Part shown: piece after piece, positions 54,571-63,601 of the stretch
Layout of the letters: every line of letters begins with the position of its first letter
How positions within the stretch are numbered: position 1 is the first letter of the stretch
NCBI GenBank assembly: GCA_020639295.1
Contig: JACKGY010000003.1
Location: 620,001 to 684,000 of the forward strand
Direction: 5' to 3'
DNA: 64,000 bases
Source of the DNA: Planctomycetota bacterium
GTDB taxonomy: Bacteria; Planctomycetota; GCA-002687715; DRQF01
Notes under the pieces: generated by a model
What the model saw: the letters and a program-made list of their open reading frames with translations, nothing else
The model's database searches: none
What the model was told of the DNA's origin: nothing
Made by a program: the position numbers and the translations under genes

Positions 54571-56610
54571 ATGAGCAGTTCGAAGTCCAACGGGGCCGCG
54601 GCCTCGATGAAGCAGACCGAGGTCTTCGGCCACCCGGCCGGCCTCTTCACGCTCTTCTTCGCCGAGATGTGGGAGCGCTTCTCCTACTACGGCATGAGAG
54701 CGATCCTCGTCTTCTACATGGTGAAGGACTTCCTTCAGTACGGAGACAAGGAAGCCCTCGCCATCTACGGCTCCTACACGGCGCTGGTCTACATGACGCC
54801 ATATTTCGGCGGCATGATCGCCGACCGCCTGCTCGGCGCCCGGAGGGCCGTGCTCCTCGGCGGCGTCCTGATGGCCGCGGGTCAACTCATGCTCGCGGTG
54901 CCGAAGGAGATCTTCTTCTACGCCGGCCTGGGCCTCCTGATCGTCGGCAACGGCTTCTTCAAGCCGAACATCTCGTCGATCGTCGGCACGCTCTACCCTC
55001 AGGGCAGCACCAAGCGCGACGGCGGCTTCACCCTGTTCTACATGGGCATCAACCTTGGCGCCGCGATGTCGCCGGTGATCTGCGCCTACATCGGCGAGAA
55101 GTACGGCTGGGACAAGGGCTTCTTCACCGCCGCCGCGGGCATGTTGATCGGCCTCGCGACCTTCTGGGCGCCTCCGACGATCACCCGCGTCCTGGTGGGC
55201 CTCGGCGCCCTTGGCGCGAGCTACGCCCTCATCGTCTACCACCCGGACAACACCTACGCGACCGTCGTCAACATCCTCATCGCCCTCGCTCTCCTGGCCT
55301 CGGCCGGCGCCTCCATTCTCGCCGTGAGCCGCGGCGGCATCCCCGACGACGCCGGCCGGCCGCCGAGCATGGAGAAGCTGAAGAAGCCGCTCTTCGCCGG
55401 ACTCAGCGCCGAGTGGGCGGTCTACATCACTTCGATCGTCCTGGTGCCGGTCTTCGCCCTCTTCGTCAGCGGCTTCTCGCAGTTCACCTCGGACGGCAAG
55501 CCCTTCAAGATGATCTCCGAGGAGACCGTCAAGTCCTGGGCGGACAGTGACAGTCCGGTGAAGCAGGTGCTCTCCACCGTGATCGAGGAGGTCGCCAAGC
55601 CGGCCGGCCTCCTGCTTTTCCTGGCGGGCATCGCCGGCCTCTTCTACATCGGCGGCCACACCCTGAAGCTCGACAAGATCCGCCGCCAGCGGATGTACGT
55701 CGTCCTCATCCTGACCTTCTTCTCGATGCTCTTCTGGTCCTTCTTCGAACAGGCAGGCTCATCGGTCAACCTGTATACGGACCGCAACGTCAGCCGCGTC
55801 GAGGCGGAACGCACCATCACCGCGGCCGACGTCGGCACGACCATCAAGCTCCAGCCGACCCAGCTCCAGCTCGGCTACATGAACGGTGACCAGCTCTTCA
55901 CCATCACCGACCTGGACGCGCTCCGGAAGGAGGCCAAGGAGCAGAAGAAGGGCGAGGACTTCGAGATCGACTGGACCGTCACGGAAGACAACCTCAAGTA
56001 CGGCGGCATGGGCATCACCCAGCGAGCCGACGAACTGCCCGCCTCGATCTTCCAGTCGGTGAACCCGGTCTACATCCTGGTCTTCGGCCTGATCTTCACC
56101 TGGCTCTGGGCCTTCCTGGCCAAGCTCCGGCTCGAGCCCAACACGCCGGTCAAGTTCGCGCTCGGCCTCGTGCAGCTCGGCCTCGGCTTCGGCTGCTTCT
56201 GGCTGGGCGCGAAAGGCTGCGATGAGCGCGGCATGGTGGGGTTGCAGTGGCTCATGCTGGGCTACCTCTTCCAGACCACCGGCGAGCTCTGTCTCTCGCC
56301 CGTGGGCCTGTCGATGATCACCAAGCTCTCGCCGAAGATCCTGGTGAGCACGGTCATGGGCTTCTGGTTCCTCGCCACGGCCTTCTCGCAGTACCTCGCC
56401 GGCATCATCTCGCAGTTCACCGGTGTCAAGACCGAGGGTGGCGCCGGCGATGCCAAGCTCCCCGCTCCGATCGAGACGGTGAACACCTACGGCGACGTGT
56501 TCCAGAAGATCGCGATCGCGGCGATCATCTCGGGTGTCATCTGCCTCGTCCTCTCGCCGCTCCTCAAGAAGTGGATGCACGAGGGAGTCGAGGTTCCCGA
56601 CGACGACTGA
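54571..56610 (+). CDS. proton-dependent oligopeptide transporter (POT/PTR2)
   Basis: 679 residues with ~14 membrane helices. The POT signature is clear: FFAEMWERFSYYGMRAIL in TM1 (the ExxERFxYY motif), YGSYTALVYMTPYFGGMIAD in TM2, FFKPNISSIVGTLY and a late FSQYLAG. A soluble insertion of ~110 residues (~400-500, TITAADVGTTIKLQPTQLQ, KGEDFEIDWTVTEDN) interrupts the helices between the two bundle halves and is longer than usual. It imports di- and tripeptides with protons. A strong terminator follows. Confidence 0.9.
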   Translation: MSSSKSNGAAASMKQTEVFGHPAGLFTLFFAEMWERFSYYGMRAILVFYMVKDFLQYGDKEALAIYGSYTALVYMTPYFGGMIADRLLGARRAVLLGGVLMAAGQLMLAVPKEIFFYAGLGLLIVGNGFFKPNISSIVGTLYPQGSTKRDGGFTLFYMGINLGAAMSPVICAYIGEKYGWDKGFFTAAAGMLIGLATFWAPPTITRVLVGLGALGASYALIVYHPDNTYATVVNILIALALLASAGASILAVSRGGIPDDAGRPPSMEKLKKPLFAGLSAEWAVYITSIVLVPVFALFVSGFSQFTSDGKPFKMISEETVKSWADSDSPVKQVLSTVIEEVAKPAGLLLFLAGIAGLFYIGGHTLKLDKIRRQRMYVVLILTFFSMLFWSFFEQAGSSVNLYTDRNVSRVEAERTITAADVGTTIKLQPTQLQLGYMNGDQLFTITDLDALRKEAKEQKKGEDFEIDWTVTEDNLKYGGMGITQRADELPASIFQSVNPVYILVFGLIFTWLWAFLAKLRLEPNTPVKFALGLVQLGLGFGCFWLGAKGCDERGMVGLQWLMLGYLFQTTGELCLSPVGLSMITKLSPKILVSTVMGFWFLATAFSQYLAGIISQFTGVKTEGGAGDAKLPAPIETVNTYGDVFQKIAIAAIISGVICLVLSPLLKKWMHEGVEVPDDD

Positions 56611-56635
56611 TCGACCGAATCGAGTCTGACCGACA

Positions 56636-56672
56636 GCGGCGTCGGCTACCCAGCCGACGCCGCTTCGTTTTT
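56636..56672 (+). terminator. strong terminator after the POT transporter
   Basis: Perfect 12-bp stem GCGGCGTCGGCT with AGCCGACGCCGC, ACCC loop, followed by TTCGTTTTT. Confidence 0.88.
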
Positions 56673-56702
56673 CACCGGCCGCCGCGGCCCGAGGAGTGAA
56701 GC

Positions 56703-57926
56703 ATGCCGACCGCCCTCCCCCTGGCCACGACCCCGATGATCAGCGAGCCGATGGCGGTCACCGCCTTCCTGCTCGGCATCCTCGGCGTCCTGTTCGCCGT
56801 CGCCGCCCATCCCCGCGGGCGCCGGCTGTTCAAGTTCGTCCCCTTCCTGGTCTTCGCCTACTTCGTGCCGACCCTGTTCTCGAACAGCGGCGTCATCCCG
56901 CTCGAGTCGCCGGCCTACGGCTTCATCAAGAGCTGGTTCCTCCCGGCGAGCCTGCTCCTGCTCACGCTCTCGGTCGACATCCCCGCGGTGATGCGGCTCG
57001 GCCTGCCGGCGCTCCTGCTCTTCGCCACGGCCACGCTCAGCATCGTCATCGGCGGTCCGCTGGCCTATCTCGCCCTGCACGGCATCCTGCCCGCGGAGCT
57101 GGGCGAGGAGGCCTGGAAGGGGCTCGCCGCTCTCTCCGGTTCCTGGATCGGCGGCACCGCCAACATGCTGGTGATCGGCAACCAGGTCGGCGTCGCCGAT
57201 TCCACCTTCCAGCTCATGATCGTGGTGGACGTCGCGGTGGCGAACGTCTGGATGGCCGTCCTGCTCTGGTTCGCGGGTCGAGACCGCCAGCTCGACGAGC
57301 GCATCGGCGCCGACCGATCGAGCCTCGAGGCCTGCCGCCGGCAGGTCGAGAACTACCAGGCCGAGGTGAGCCGGCCGGCCACCCTCGCCGACCTGATGCG
57401 CATCGTCGCCCTGGCGATCTGCGGCACCGCCCTGGCCCGAGCCCTCGCCCAGTACCTGCCCACGGGCGAGTTCATCACCGGCTTCACCTGGATCGTCCTC
57501 ATCGTCACCGCGATGGGCGTCGGCCTCTCCTTCACCCCGCTCCGCCACCTGGAGGGAGCCGGCGCCAGCAAGATGGGCTCGGTCTTCCTCTACCTCCTGG
57601 TCGCCTCCATCGGCGCGCACGCCGACTTCCTCAAGATCAAGGACGCCCCGGCCCTGGTCCTGATCGGCGCCCTCTGGATGGCGATTCACGCCGGCGTTCT
57701 GCTCCTCGTCCGCCGGCTGATCCGCGCCCCGATCTTCTTCGTCGCGGTCGGCTCGAAGGCCAACATCGGCGGGGCCGCGTCGGCGCCGATCGTCGCCGCG
57801 GCCTTCCACCCCGCCCTCTCGCCCGTGGGCATCCTCCTGGCGGTCGTCGGTTACGTGGTGGGCACGCCGGCGGGAATCGCCTGCGCCTGGCTCCTGCGTC
57901 TCGCGCACGGTCTCGTCGCCTCATGA
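56703..57926 (+). CDS. DUF819 family membrane protein
   Basis: 407 residues, ~11 membrane helices. DUF819 marks: PFLVFAYFVPTLFSNSGVIP, LSGSWIGGTANML with the conserved GGT motif, IVVDVAVANVWMA, and VGSKANIGGAASAPI. The family resembles Na+/solute carriers with a two-repeat fold but has no proven substrate. GAGGAG precedes the ATG. Its stop overlaps the rtcB start (ATGA), so transport and RNA ligase genes are translated together. Confidence 0.87.
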   Translation: MPTALPLATTPMISEPMAVTAFLLGILGVLFAVAAHPRGRRLFKFVPFLVFAYFVPTLFSNSGVIPLESPAYGFIKSWFLPASLLLLTLSVDIPAVMRLGLPALLLFATATLSIVIGGPLAYLALHGILPAELGEEAWKGLAALSGSWIGGTANMLVIGNQVGVADSTFQLMIVVDVAVANVWMAVLLWFAGRDRQLDERIGADRSSLEACRRQVENYQAEVSRPATLADLMRIVALAICGTALARALAQYLPTGEFITGFTWIVLIVTAMGVGLSFTPLRHLEGAGASKMGSVFLYLLVASIGAHADFLKIKDAPALVLIGALWMAIHAGVLLLVRRLIRAPIFFVAVGSKANIGGAASAPIVAAAFHPALSPVGILLAVVGYVVGTPAGIACAWLLRLAHGLVAS

Positions 57927-59143
57927 CCCACGTCACCCACGACTTCGGTGGCAAGGTCCCGATCAAGGCCTGGACCGAAGGCGTGCCGGTCGAGAGCGAG
58001 GCCCTGCGCCAGCTCGCCAACATCTCGCGCCTGCCGATCGTCCGCCATTGGGTCGCCGCCATGCCCGACGTCCACTGGGGCATCGGCGCCACGGTGGGCA
58101 GCGTCATTCCCTGCCAGCGCGCGATCATCCCGGCGGCGGTGGGCGTCGACATCGGCTGCGGGATGATGGCCCTGCGCACGAGCCTCGTTGCCGGCCAGCT
58201 CCCCGACGACCTGGCGCGGCTGCGCCGGGCGATCGAGAAGGCGGTTCCCCACGGCCGCAGCGACGGCGGCGGCAAGAACGACCGTGGAGCCTTCGCCGAG
58301 GCGCCGGCGCCCGCCGAGAAGGCCTGGCGCAAGCTCCGCCCCGGCTACGAGCGCATCCTGGCCCGACATCCCGCGCTCGACCGCGGCCAGGATCTGCGGC
58401 ACCTCGGCACGCTCGGCAGCGGCAATCACTTCATCGAACTCTGCCTCGACGAGAGCGGCGCGGTCTGGATCATGCTGCATTCCGGCTCCCGCGGGGTCGG
58501 CAACCGCATCGGCCGTCACTTCATCGAGCTGGCCCGCAAGGACATGACCCGGCTGGACGTCCGCCTGCCCGACCAGGATCTCGCCTACTTCGAGGAAGGG
58601 GCCGATCACTTCGAGGACTACGTCGAGGCCGTGTCCTGGGCTCAGCGCTATGCCCGCGCCAATCGCGAGCTGATGATGCAGGCGATCATCGAGGCCATGC
58701 GGAAGTCGAAGGCCCTGCCCCAGTTCAAGGCCGACCTCATGGTGGTCAACTGCCATCACAACTACGTCGAACGCGAGACCCACTTCGGCGAGGAGCTGAT
58801 CATCACCCGCAAGGGCGCGGTCCGCGCCGGCCTCGGCGAGCTGGGCATCATCCCCGGCAGCATGGGCGCGCGCAGCTACATCGTGCGCGGCAAGGGCAAC
58901 GAGGACAGCTTCTGTTCCTGCTCCCACGGCGCCGGCCGGGCCATGTCGCGCAACGCCGCCCGCAAGACCTTCAGCCTGGCGGACCACGAGCAGGCGACCG
59001 CGGGCGTCGAGTGCCGCAAGGACGAGGGCGTCCTCGACGAGACTCCCGGTGCCTACAAGCCGATCGAGGCGGTCATGGCGGCGCAGAGCGATCTGGTCGA
59101 GATCGTCCACACGCTCAAGCAGGTCCTCTGCGTGAAGGGCTGA
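57923..59143 (+). CDS. rtcB: RNA-splicing ligase RtcB
   Basis: 406 residues from the ATG at 57923 (E. coli RtcB is 408). Metal-binding Cys in GVDIGCGMM; LGTLGSGNHFIE; HSGSRGVGNRIG; NCHHNY; and the guanylylated His335 in CSHGAGRAMSR (E. coli His337). Using GTP and Mn2+, it joins 2',3'-cyclic phosphate or 3'-phosphate ends to 5'-OH RNA ends, for tRNA repair or stress-cleaved RNA. It is unusual in being coupled to a DUF819 membrane protein rather than to RtcA or RtcR, which are absent here. Confidence 0.93.
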   Translation: MTHVTHDFGGKVPIKAWTEGVPVESEALRQLANISRLPIVRHWVAAMPDVHWGIGATVGSVIPCQRAIIPAAVGVDIGCGMMALRTSLVAGQLPDDLARLRRAIEKAVPHGRSDGGGKNDRGAFAEAPAPAEKAWRKLRPGYERILARHPALDRGQDLRHLGTLGSGNHFIELCLDESGAVWIMLHSGSRGVGNRIGRHFIELARKDMTRLDVRLPDQDLAYFEEGADHFEDYVEAVSWAQRYARANRELMMQAIIEAMRKSKALPQFKADLMVVNCHHNYVERETHFGEELIITRKGAVRAGLGELGIIPGSMGARSYIVRGKGNEDSFCSCSHGAGRAMSRNAARKTFSLADHEQATAGVECRKDEGVLDETPGAYKPIEAVMAAQSDLVEIVHTLKQVLCVKG

Positions 59144-59171
59144 GGCCCTGCCGCGCCGCCCGCCGGCGGGG

Positions 59172-61685
59172 TCACTTCGCCTCCGGCTCGTTCTCGATCA
59201 GCCTCGACCACCGGGCCTCCTTCACGAAGTAGGACTCGAGGCGCTCGAGCCAGCTCTCCGCGCGCGACCGAACCTCCTCGTCCTCCGACTTCAGGGTCGC
59301 GATCAGGGCCGGCACCGCGCGCCGCGAGAACATCCGGCCGAGCTGCTCGACCGCGTCCCGGGCCAGGATCGGCTGGGCGAGACAACGGCCGAAGAGTTCG
59401 ACGAAGGCCGGGTCCTTGAGCTCGCCGATCCGGTAGAGCGCGTAACGCGTGTTGACGCTGCTGACCGCGGCCGGCGACTTCAGGTAGGCCTCGACGAGTG
59501 CCACGCCGGTCGAGCGCGCCTCCGCTTCCGGCAGCCTCGCGATGAACTCGCCGGCCACGCCCTGTTCGGGGTGGGCGATCAGGAAGACGCAGACCCGAGC
59601 CCGCAGGACCTCGCGGCTCAGCATGAGGTCGGCGGGCATGCAATCGAGGAGATCGAAGTCGGGGCGATCCAGGCACCGGAGCGCGAAGGCCCCTGGATCG
59701 CCGTCGTCCCGGGCGAGGATGCCCGCGAGCGCCGCCTCGCGGCATTCCCGGGGCAGCTCCTTCCTCGTGATCAGGCCGAAGACGAGGTCCTCGAGCCCGC
59801 CGAAATGCCCGGTCGCCAGTTCGAGGAGGCTCTCCAGGGCTCGGACCTCGCCGTAGCGCTCGGCGGTCCAGCCGATCGCGCTCACCGGCCCGGCGGCGGG
59901 CGCCCGCTCCGCCTTCAGGCGCAGCACCAGGCCGTCGATCGCGGCCAGAAGCACCGGCCGGTGTTCCGGACCGATCTTCCGGTCGAGCAGGCCCTCGATC
60001 CGCCGCCCGGCCTCGCGCTCGAGGTCGGGCAGCGCCTCGATCATCATCTGGAGATCCGGCGAGCTGGCGCTGCGATCGAGGGCCACGGCGAGCGCATCCA
60101 CGTAGCGGGACCAGACCGAGTCGTCGGTGACGCGCAGGGGCAGACGCATCCGGTCGACGATCGAGGCCACCATGCTCTCGTCGGCGCCGTAGGCGAGGGT
60201 GAGCAGCAGCCGGTCGCCCAGGAAGCGGCCGTCGGCCATGAGACCGAGGACGAGGCCCGCGCGGTTCGGCTCGGGCTCGGCCCCCAGCATCTCCTCGAAG
60301 ATCTGCCAGCCGCCCTCGTCGTCGAGGACGACGCGGAGCTGCTCGCGCAGGCGATCGGGCGCGACTCGCACCAGATGGCGCAACGCGCTTCCCGAGACCC
60401 CGAACCACTGGCCCCGCCGGAGCAGGCCGAGCGCGGCGCTCACGGCCGGCTCCGCGCGGGTCGATCCCAGGCGATCGAAGGCGACGCCCAGGTCCTGGTC
60501 GGCAAGGCCCTTCTGGATCAGCTCCACCCAGACCGCGGCCGGGATCTCGACCCCGAGTTCGTCGAGCCGGGCGCGGCTCGACTCGTGAACCGCCCGATCG
60601 CCGCGCAAGCCGGCCAGGAGCAGTTCGACGATCGGCTGCTCGCGTCCTTCGTTGGCCGCCAGGACGAGGTTGTTGACCGGGCCGGCGGCGATCGCGCGCC
60701 GCAGGCGCTGCGGGTCGGTCGCGACCCGATCCAGCCAGAGTCTCGCGATCGTCCCTCTGGCCTGGTCGGTCCAGTGCACCGCCTCGTCGAGGAAGCGGTC
60801 GTAGGCGGCACGATCGGAGCGGAGAAGGTCCAGGTCGCCCAGCGCCAGGAGCGCCTCCCGGGCCTCGTGCTGCGGGAGGGTGTCGGCTCCCCGCGCCACC
60901 ATGGCATCGAATTCGGCGCGCAGCGGTTCCACCAGGGCCTCGGGGATTCGCTCCGGCCGGATGCGGGCGAAGACGAGCATCGCCTGCTCCCGCAGGCTGC
61001 GGTCACCGCTCGCGAGCGCCTTGGTCGCGAGCGGAAGCTGGTGGTCGGCGACCGTCCAGAATCGGACGTGGCTCAGGACGACGACGCTCTCGGCGGCCCG
61101 TTCTCCGGCGAGGATGCTCTCGAAGAGCAGGCGCACGGAGGCATCGTTCTCGTGAGTGCCCAGGAGTTCCAGGCAGTTCAGCCGCCCGTAGATGCCGAGG
61201 GAGTCGAAGCGCTCGACCAGGACCGGCACCGCGAGCGCGCCGAGACCGCCGAGCGACTCGGCGGCGGCGCTCGCCTCGACGTCGCTGCCGATGGCGCCGA
61301 GGTCGAGCCGGTCGATCCGGCCGAAGACCGGATCGCCGTCCGGGCGGGAGGCCTCGCCCGAGCGCGGGGCGAGCCCGCGCGCCAGCGCGCCGATGCCGTC
61401 GTCGCGGCCGATCAGGGGGGCGAGGCTCGCCTCCATCCCGGCGGTGTCGCCCTGGCGCCGCTGGAGGCGCGCGAGCCGCAGCAGGATCTGCGCCTTCAGC
61501 TCGCCCTCGGTCGCCGGCAGCAGGCCCCGGAGGCCCTCGATGGCGGTGTCGATCCGGCCATCGAGCTCGTAGCCCAGCACCAGCGCCAGGAGCCGCGCGC
61601 GCGGCTCCTCGACCTGGGCGACGAGCGGTTGCAGCCCGCAGGCGAGGACGATCAGGACCAGGAGAAGACGAGGGCATTTCGACAT
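59172..61685 (-). CDS. secreted HEAT-repeat-like protein
   Basis: 837 residues. Signal peptide CPRLLLVLIVLACGLQPLVAQ. The rest is almost wholly helical with HEAT/PBS-lyase-like pairs: LGGLGALAVPVLVERFDSLG, AREALLALGDLDLL, PALIATLKSEDEEVRSRAES, plus Leu-Arg rich helices throughout. AAAGGAAG precedes the ATG. No enzyme motif was found. It is divergent from the two-component operon, sharing a 173-base control region with paired direct repeats, so it may be a target of that system or a sensor partner. Convergent with rtcB, 28 bases apart. Confidence 0.78.
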   Translation of the reverse strand: MSKCPRLLLVLIVLACGLQPLVAQVEEPRARLLALVLGYELDGRIDTAIEGLRGLLPATEGELKAQILLRLARLQRRQGDTAGMEASLAPLIGRDDGIGALARGLAPRSGEASRPDGDPVFGRIDRLDLGAIGSDVEASAAAESLGGLGALAVPVLVERFDSLGIYGRLNCLELLGTHENDASVRLLFESILAGERAAESVVVLSHVRFWTVADHQLPLATKALASGDRSLREQAMLVFARIRPERIPEALVEPLRAEFDAMVARGADTLPQHEAREALLALGDLDLLRSDRAAYDRFLDEAVHWTDQARGTIARLWLDRVATDPQRLRRAIAAGPVNNLVLAANEGREQPIVELLLAGLRGDRAVHESSRARLDELGVEIPAAVWVELIQKGLADQDLGVAFDRLGSTRAEPAVSAALGLLRRGQWFGVSGSALRHLVRVAPDRLREQLRVVLDDEGGWQIFEEMLGAEPEPNRAGLVLGLMADGRFLGDRLLLTLAYGADESMVASIVDRMRLPLRVTDDSVWSRYVDALAVALDRSASSPDLQMMIEALPDLEREAGRRIEGLLDRKIGPEHRPVLLAAIDGLVLRLKAERAPAAGPVSAIGWTAERYGEVRALESLLELATGHFGGLEDLVFGLITRKELPRECREAALAGILARDDGDPGAFALRCLDRPDFDLLDCMPADLMLSREVLRARVCVFLIAHPEQGVAGEFIARLPEAEARSTGVALVEAYLKSPAAVSSVNTRYALYRIGELKDPAFVELFGRCLAQPILARDAVEQLGRMFSRRAVPALIATLKSEDEEVRSRAESWLERLESYFVKEARWSRLIENEPEAK

Positions 61686-61718
61686 GGCTCTTCCTTTCGT
61701 TCGGTCGACCCGCTCAGT

Positions 61719-61852
61719 CTGACCACATCTCGACCCCCTCGTGTCAGCGCCCGGTCAAATGCCGGCGACCGCTCTCGAACTTGACCGGCTCCTGACCGGA
61801 GCGACGGCTTTTGACCTGGCCCTGACCTGGGTCCCGTCGCCGCGGCTATCAT
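61719..61852 (+). promoter_or_regulatory. paired direct repeats and -10 box upstream of the two-component operon
   Basis: Three pairs of TGACC-like boxes occur at exactly 11-base spacing: CTGACC/TCGACC (61719, 61730), TTGACCGGC/CTGACCGGA (61781, 61792) and TTGACCTGG/CTGACCTGG (61811, 61822). The last two pairs are 30 bases apart. TATCAT (61847-61852) is a -10 box ending six bases before the ATG at 61859. Direct repeats with 11-base spacing are the binding pattern of OmpR/PhoB-type regulators, and the operon encodes one. Confidence 0.6.
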
Positions 61853-61858
61853 CGGCCC

Positions 61859-63601
61859 ATGTCCTTCCTCGACCGCGACGACCGCCGGAGCTGGCTCACG
61901 ATCCTGCCGCTCTTCGTCCTGGCCACGGCCTTCGTGTCGGGCGGGCTCTGGCTCCGGCTCGCGGGTGACCTCGATCGCCTCGCCGCCGAGGAGGAGCGTC
62001 GCCTCGAGGATCTCGGCGAGCGCTGCCGACACCAGCTCGTCGACCTGCTCGATGCGCCGGCGACGACCGGAACGCTGATCCGCCTCGACGCCGGCTCGCG
62101 ACCGCTGGGCGTCGAGCTCTATCCGAGCTGGCAACCCGATGACCGACCGGCCCGACCCCTGCCGCTCGCCGGCGAATCCGCGCTCGCCCTCGAGGCGCGC
62201 GGCGAACACGAACGCGCCCTGCGCTTCCTCGGCCACGATTCCCTCGCCGGCCTGACCGAACCCAGGCTCCTACTCGCCCGCGCCCGCTGCCTGATCGCCA
62301 CCGGGCAGGTGGCGGCCGCCATCGCCGCCCTCGAGGTCGCCGCCGGCGATCAGGACGCCACGATCGACGGCCTGCCCTTCGCGCTGCCGCGCGCGCTCCT
62401 CCTTTGCCGGCTCGATCAGGCACTCGGCCAGGGCGCCCTGATCGAACTCTGCGATCAGGCTCTCGCGGGGGATCGACCGCTGCCGCTCGAGGTGGCATCG
62501 AGCCTGGAGACGAGCTCGGCCGCCATGGCCTCGGAGCGGGTCGCGCTCTGGCTGCTCGGCGCGCGGGCGCTCGACCTGCTCCGGCGCGAGCCGCCCGATC
62601 TCGGCGACGACGAGGTGCTGATCGGCCCGGACTTCCTGTTGTTCCGTCGCGGCGATCGGCTCGGCATCGCGGCCGCGGCCCTGGCTGACGAGGCCCTGGG
62701 CCGACTCCGCGAGCTGGCGGAACCAGGGGTCGAGATCGGCTTCCTCGACCGCGCCGCCGCGACCACGGGTCCGATCCGACCGCTGGTCCTCGAGATCGCC
62801 ATCCCTCGCCGGAGCGAGGACCGGGAACGCCTCGCCTACGGTCTGCTGGCGGCCGGCGCGGCGGCCGCGCTGCTCGGCATCCTGGTCGCCCTCGCGCTGA
62901 TCGGCCGCGAACGCAAGCTGGCCCGGTTGAAGAGCGACTTCATCGACGTCGTCTCGCACGAGCTGCGCACGCCGCTGGCCGTGCTCAGCCTGAAGTCGGA
63001 GATGCTCGCCGGCGGCGACGTCCCGGCCGCGAAACGCGAGGCCTACATCCAGGATCTCGATCACGAGGTCGGTCGGCTGCGCGAGCTGGTCGACGATCTG
63101 CTCGACTTCGCCCGGCTCGAGAAGGGCCGGATCGCGCTGCGACGCGACGAGGTCGAGCTGCGCGCGCTGCTCGGCCGCCTGCTCCGGCGGAACCGCTACC
63201 GGCATCGCGCCCTCGACCAGTTGGTCCGGCTCTCGGTGCCGCGCCGACCGCTCGTGGTGGACGGAGACGGCGAGGCCCTCGAACGAAGCCTCGCCAACCT
63301 GCTCGACAACGCCGCCAAGTATGCCGGCCGCGGCCGCTCGATCGAGATCGCGGTGGCCGAGTCGGCCTCGGCGCTGACCATCGCGGTCAGTGACGACGGC
63401 CCCGGCGTGCCCGAGGAGATCAGGCCCCGCCTGTTCGAGCGCTTCGTCCGGGGCCGTCACGACCAGATCGCCGGCAGCGGGCTCGGTCTCGCCCTGGTGC
63501 GCGCCACCATCGAGGCTCATGGCGGCCGGGTTCGCCATGAACGGCCGGCACGTGGCGGCGCCCGCTTCGTGCTGGAGCTGCCCCGGAGCGCATCACGATG
63601 A
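61859..63601 (+). CDS. sensor histidine kinase
   Basis: 580 residues. TM1 at ~17-38 (LTILPLFVLATAFVSGGLWL) and TM2 at ~325-348 (AAGAAAALLGILVALALI) enclose a ~285-residue extracytoplasmic sensor of Ala/Leu-rich helices; no known sensor domain recognised. The HisKA dimerisation helix carries the phospho-accepting His367 in FIDVVSHELRTPLAVL. ATPase boxes: N (ANLLDNAAKYA), G1 (SDDGPGVPEE), G2 (SGLGLALVRATIEAHGG). It autophosphorylates and passes phosphate to the response regulator, whose start overlaps its stop (ATGA). Confidence 0.92.
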   Translation: MSFLDRDDRRSWLTILPLFVLATAFVSGGLWLRLAGDLDRLAAEEERRLEDLGERCRHQLVDLLDAPATTGTLIRLDAGSRPLGVELYPSWQPDDRPARPLPLAGESALALEARGEHERALRFLGHDSLAGLTEPRLLLARARCLIATGQVAAAIAALEVAAGDQDATIDGLPFALPRALLLCRLDQALGQGALIELCDQALAGDRPLPLEVASSLETSSAAMASERVALWLLGARALDLLRREPPDLGDDEVLIGPDFLLFRRGDRLGIAAAALADEALGRLRELAEPGVEIGFLDRAAATTGPIRPLVLEIAIPRRSEDRERLAYGLLAAGAAAALLGILVALALIGRERKLARLKSDFIDVVSHELRTPLAVLSLKSEMLAGGDVPAAKREAYIQDLDHEVGRLRELVDDLLDFARLEKGRIALRRDEVELRALLGRLLRRNRYRHRALDQLVRLSVPRRPLVVDGDGEALERSLANLLDNAAKYAGRGRSIEIAVAESASALTIAVSDDGPGVPEEIRPRLFERFVRGRHDQIAGSGLGLALVRATIEAHGGRVRHERPARGGARFVLELPRSASR

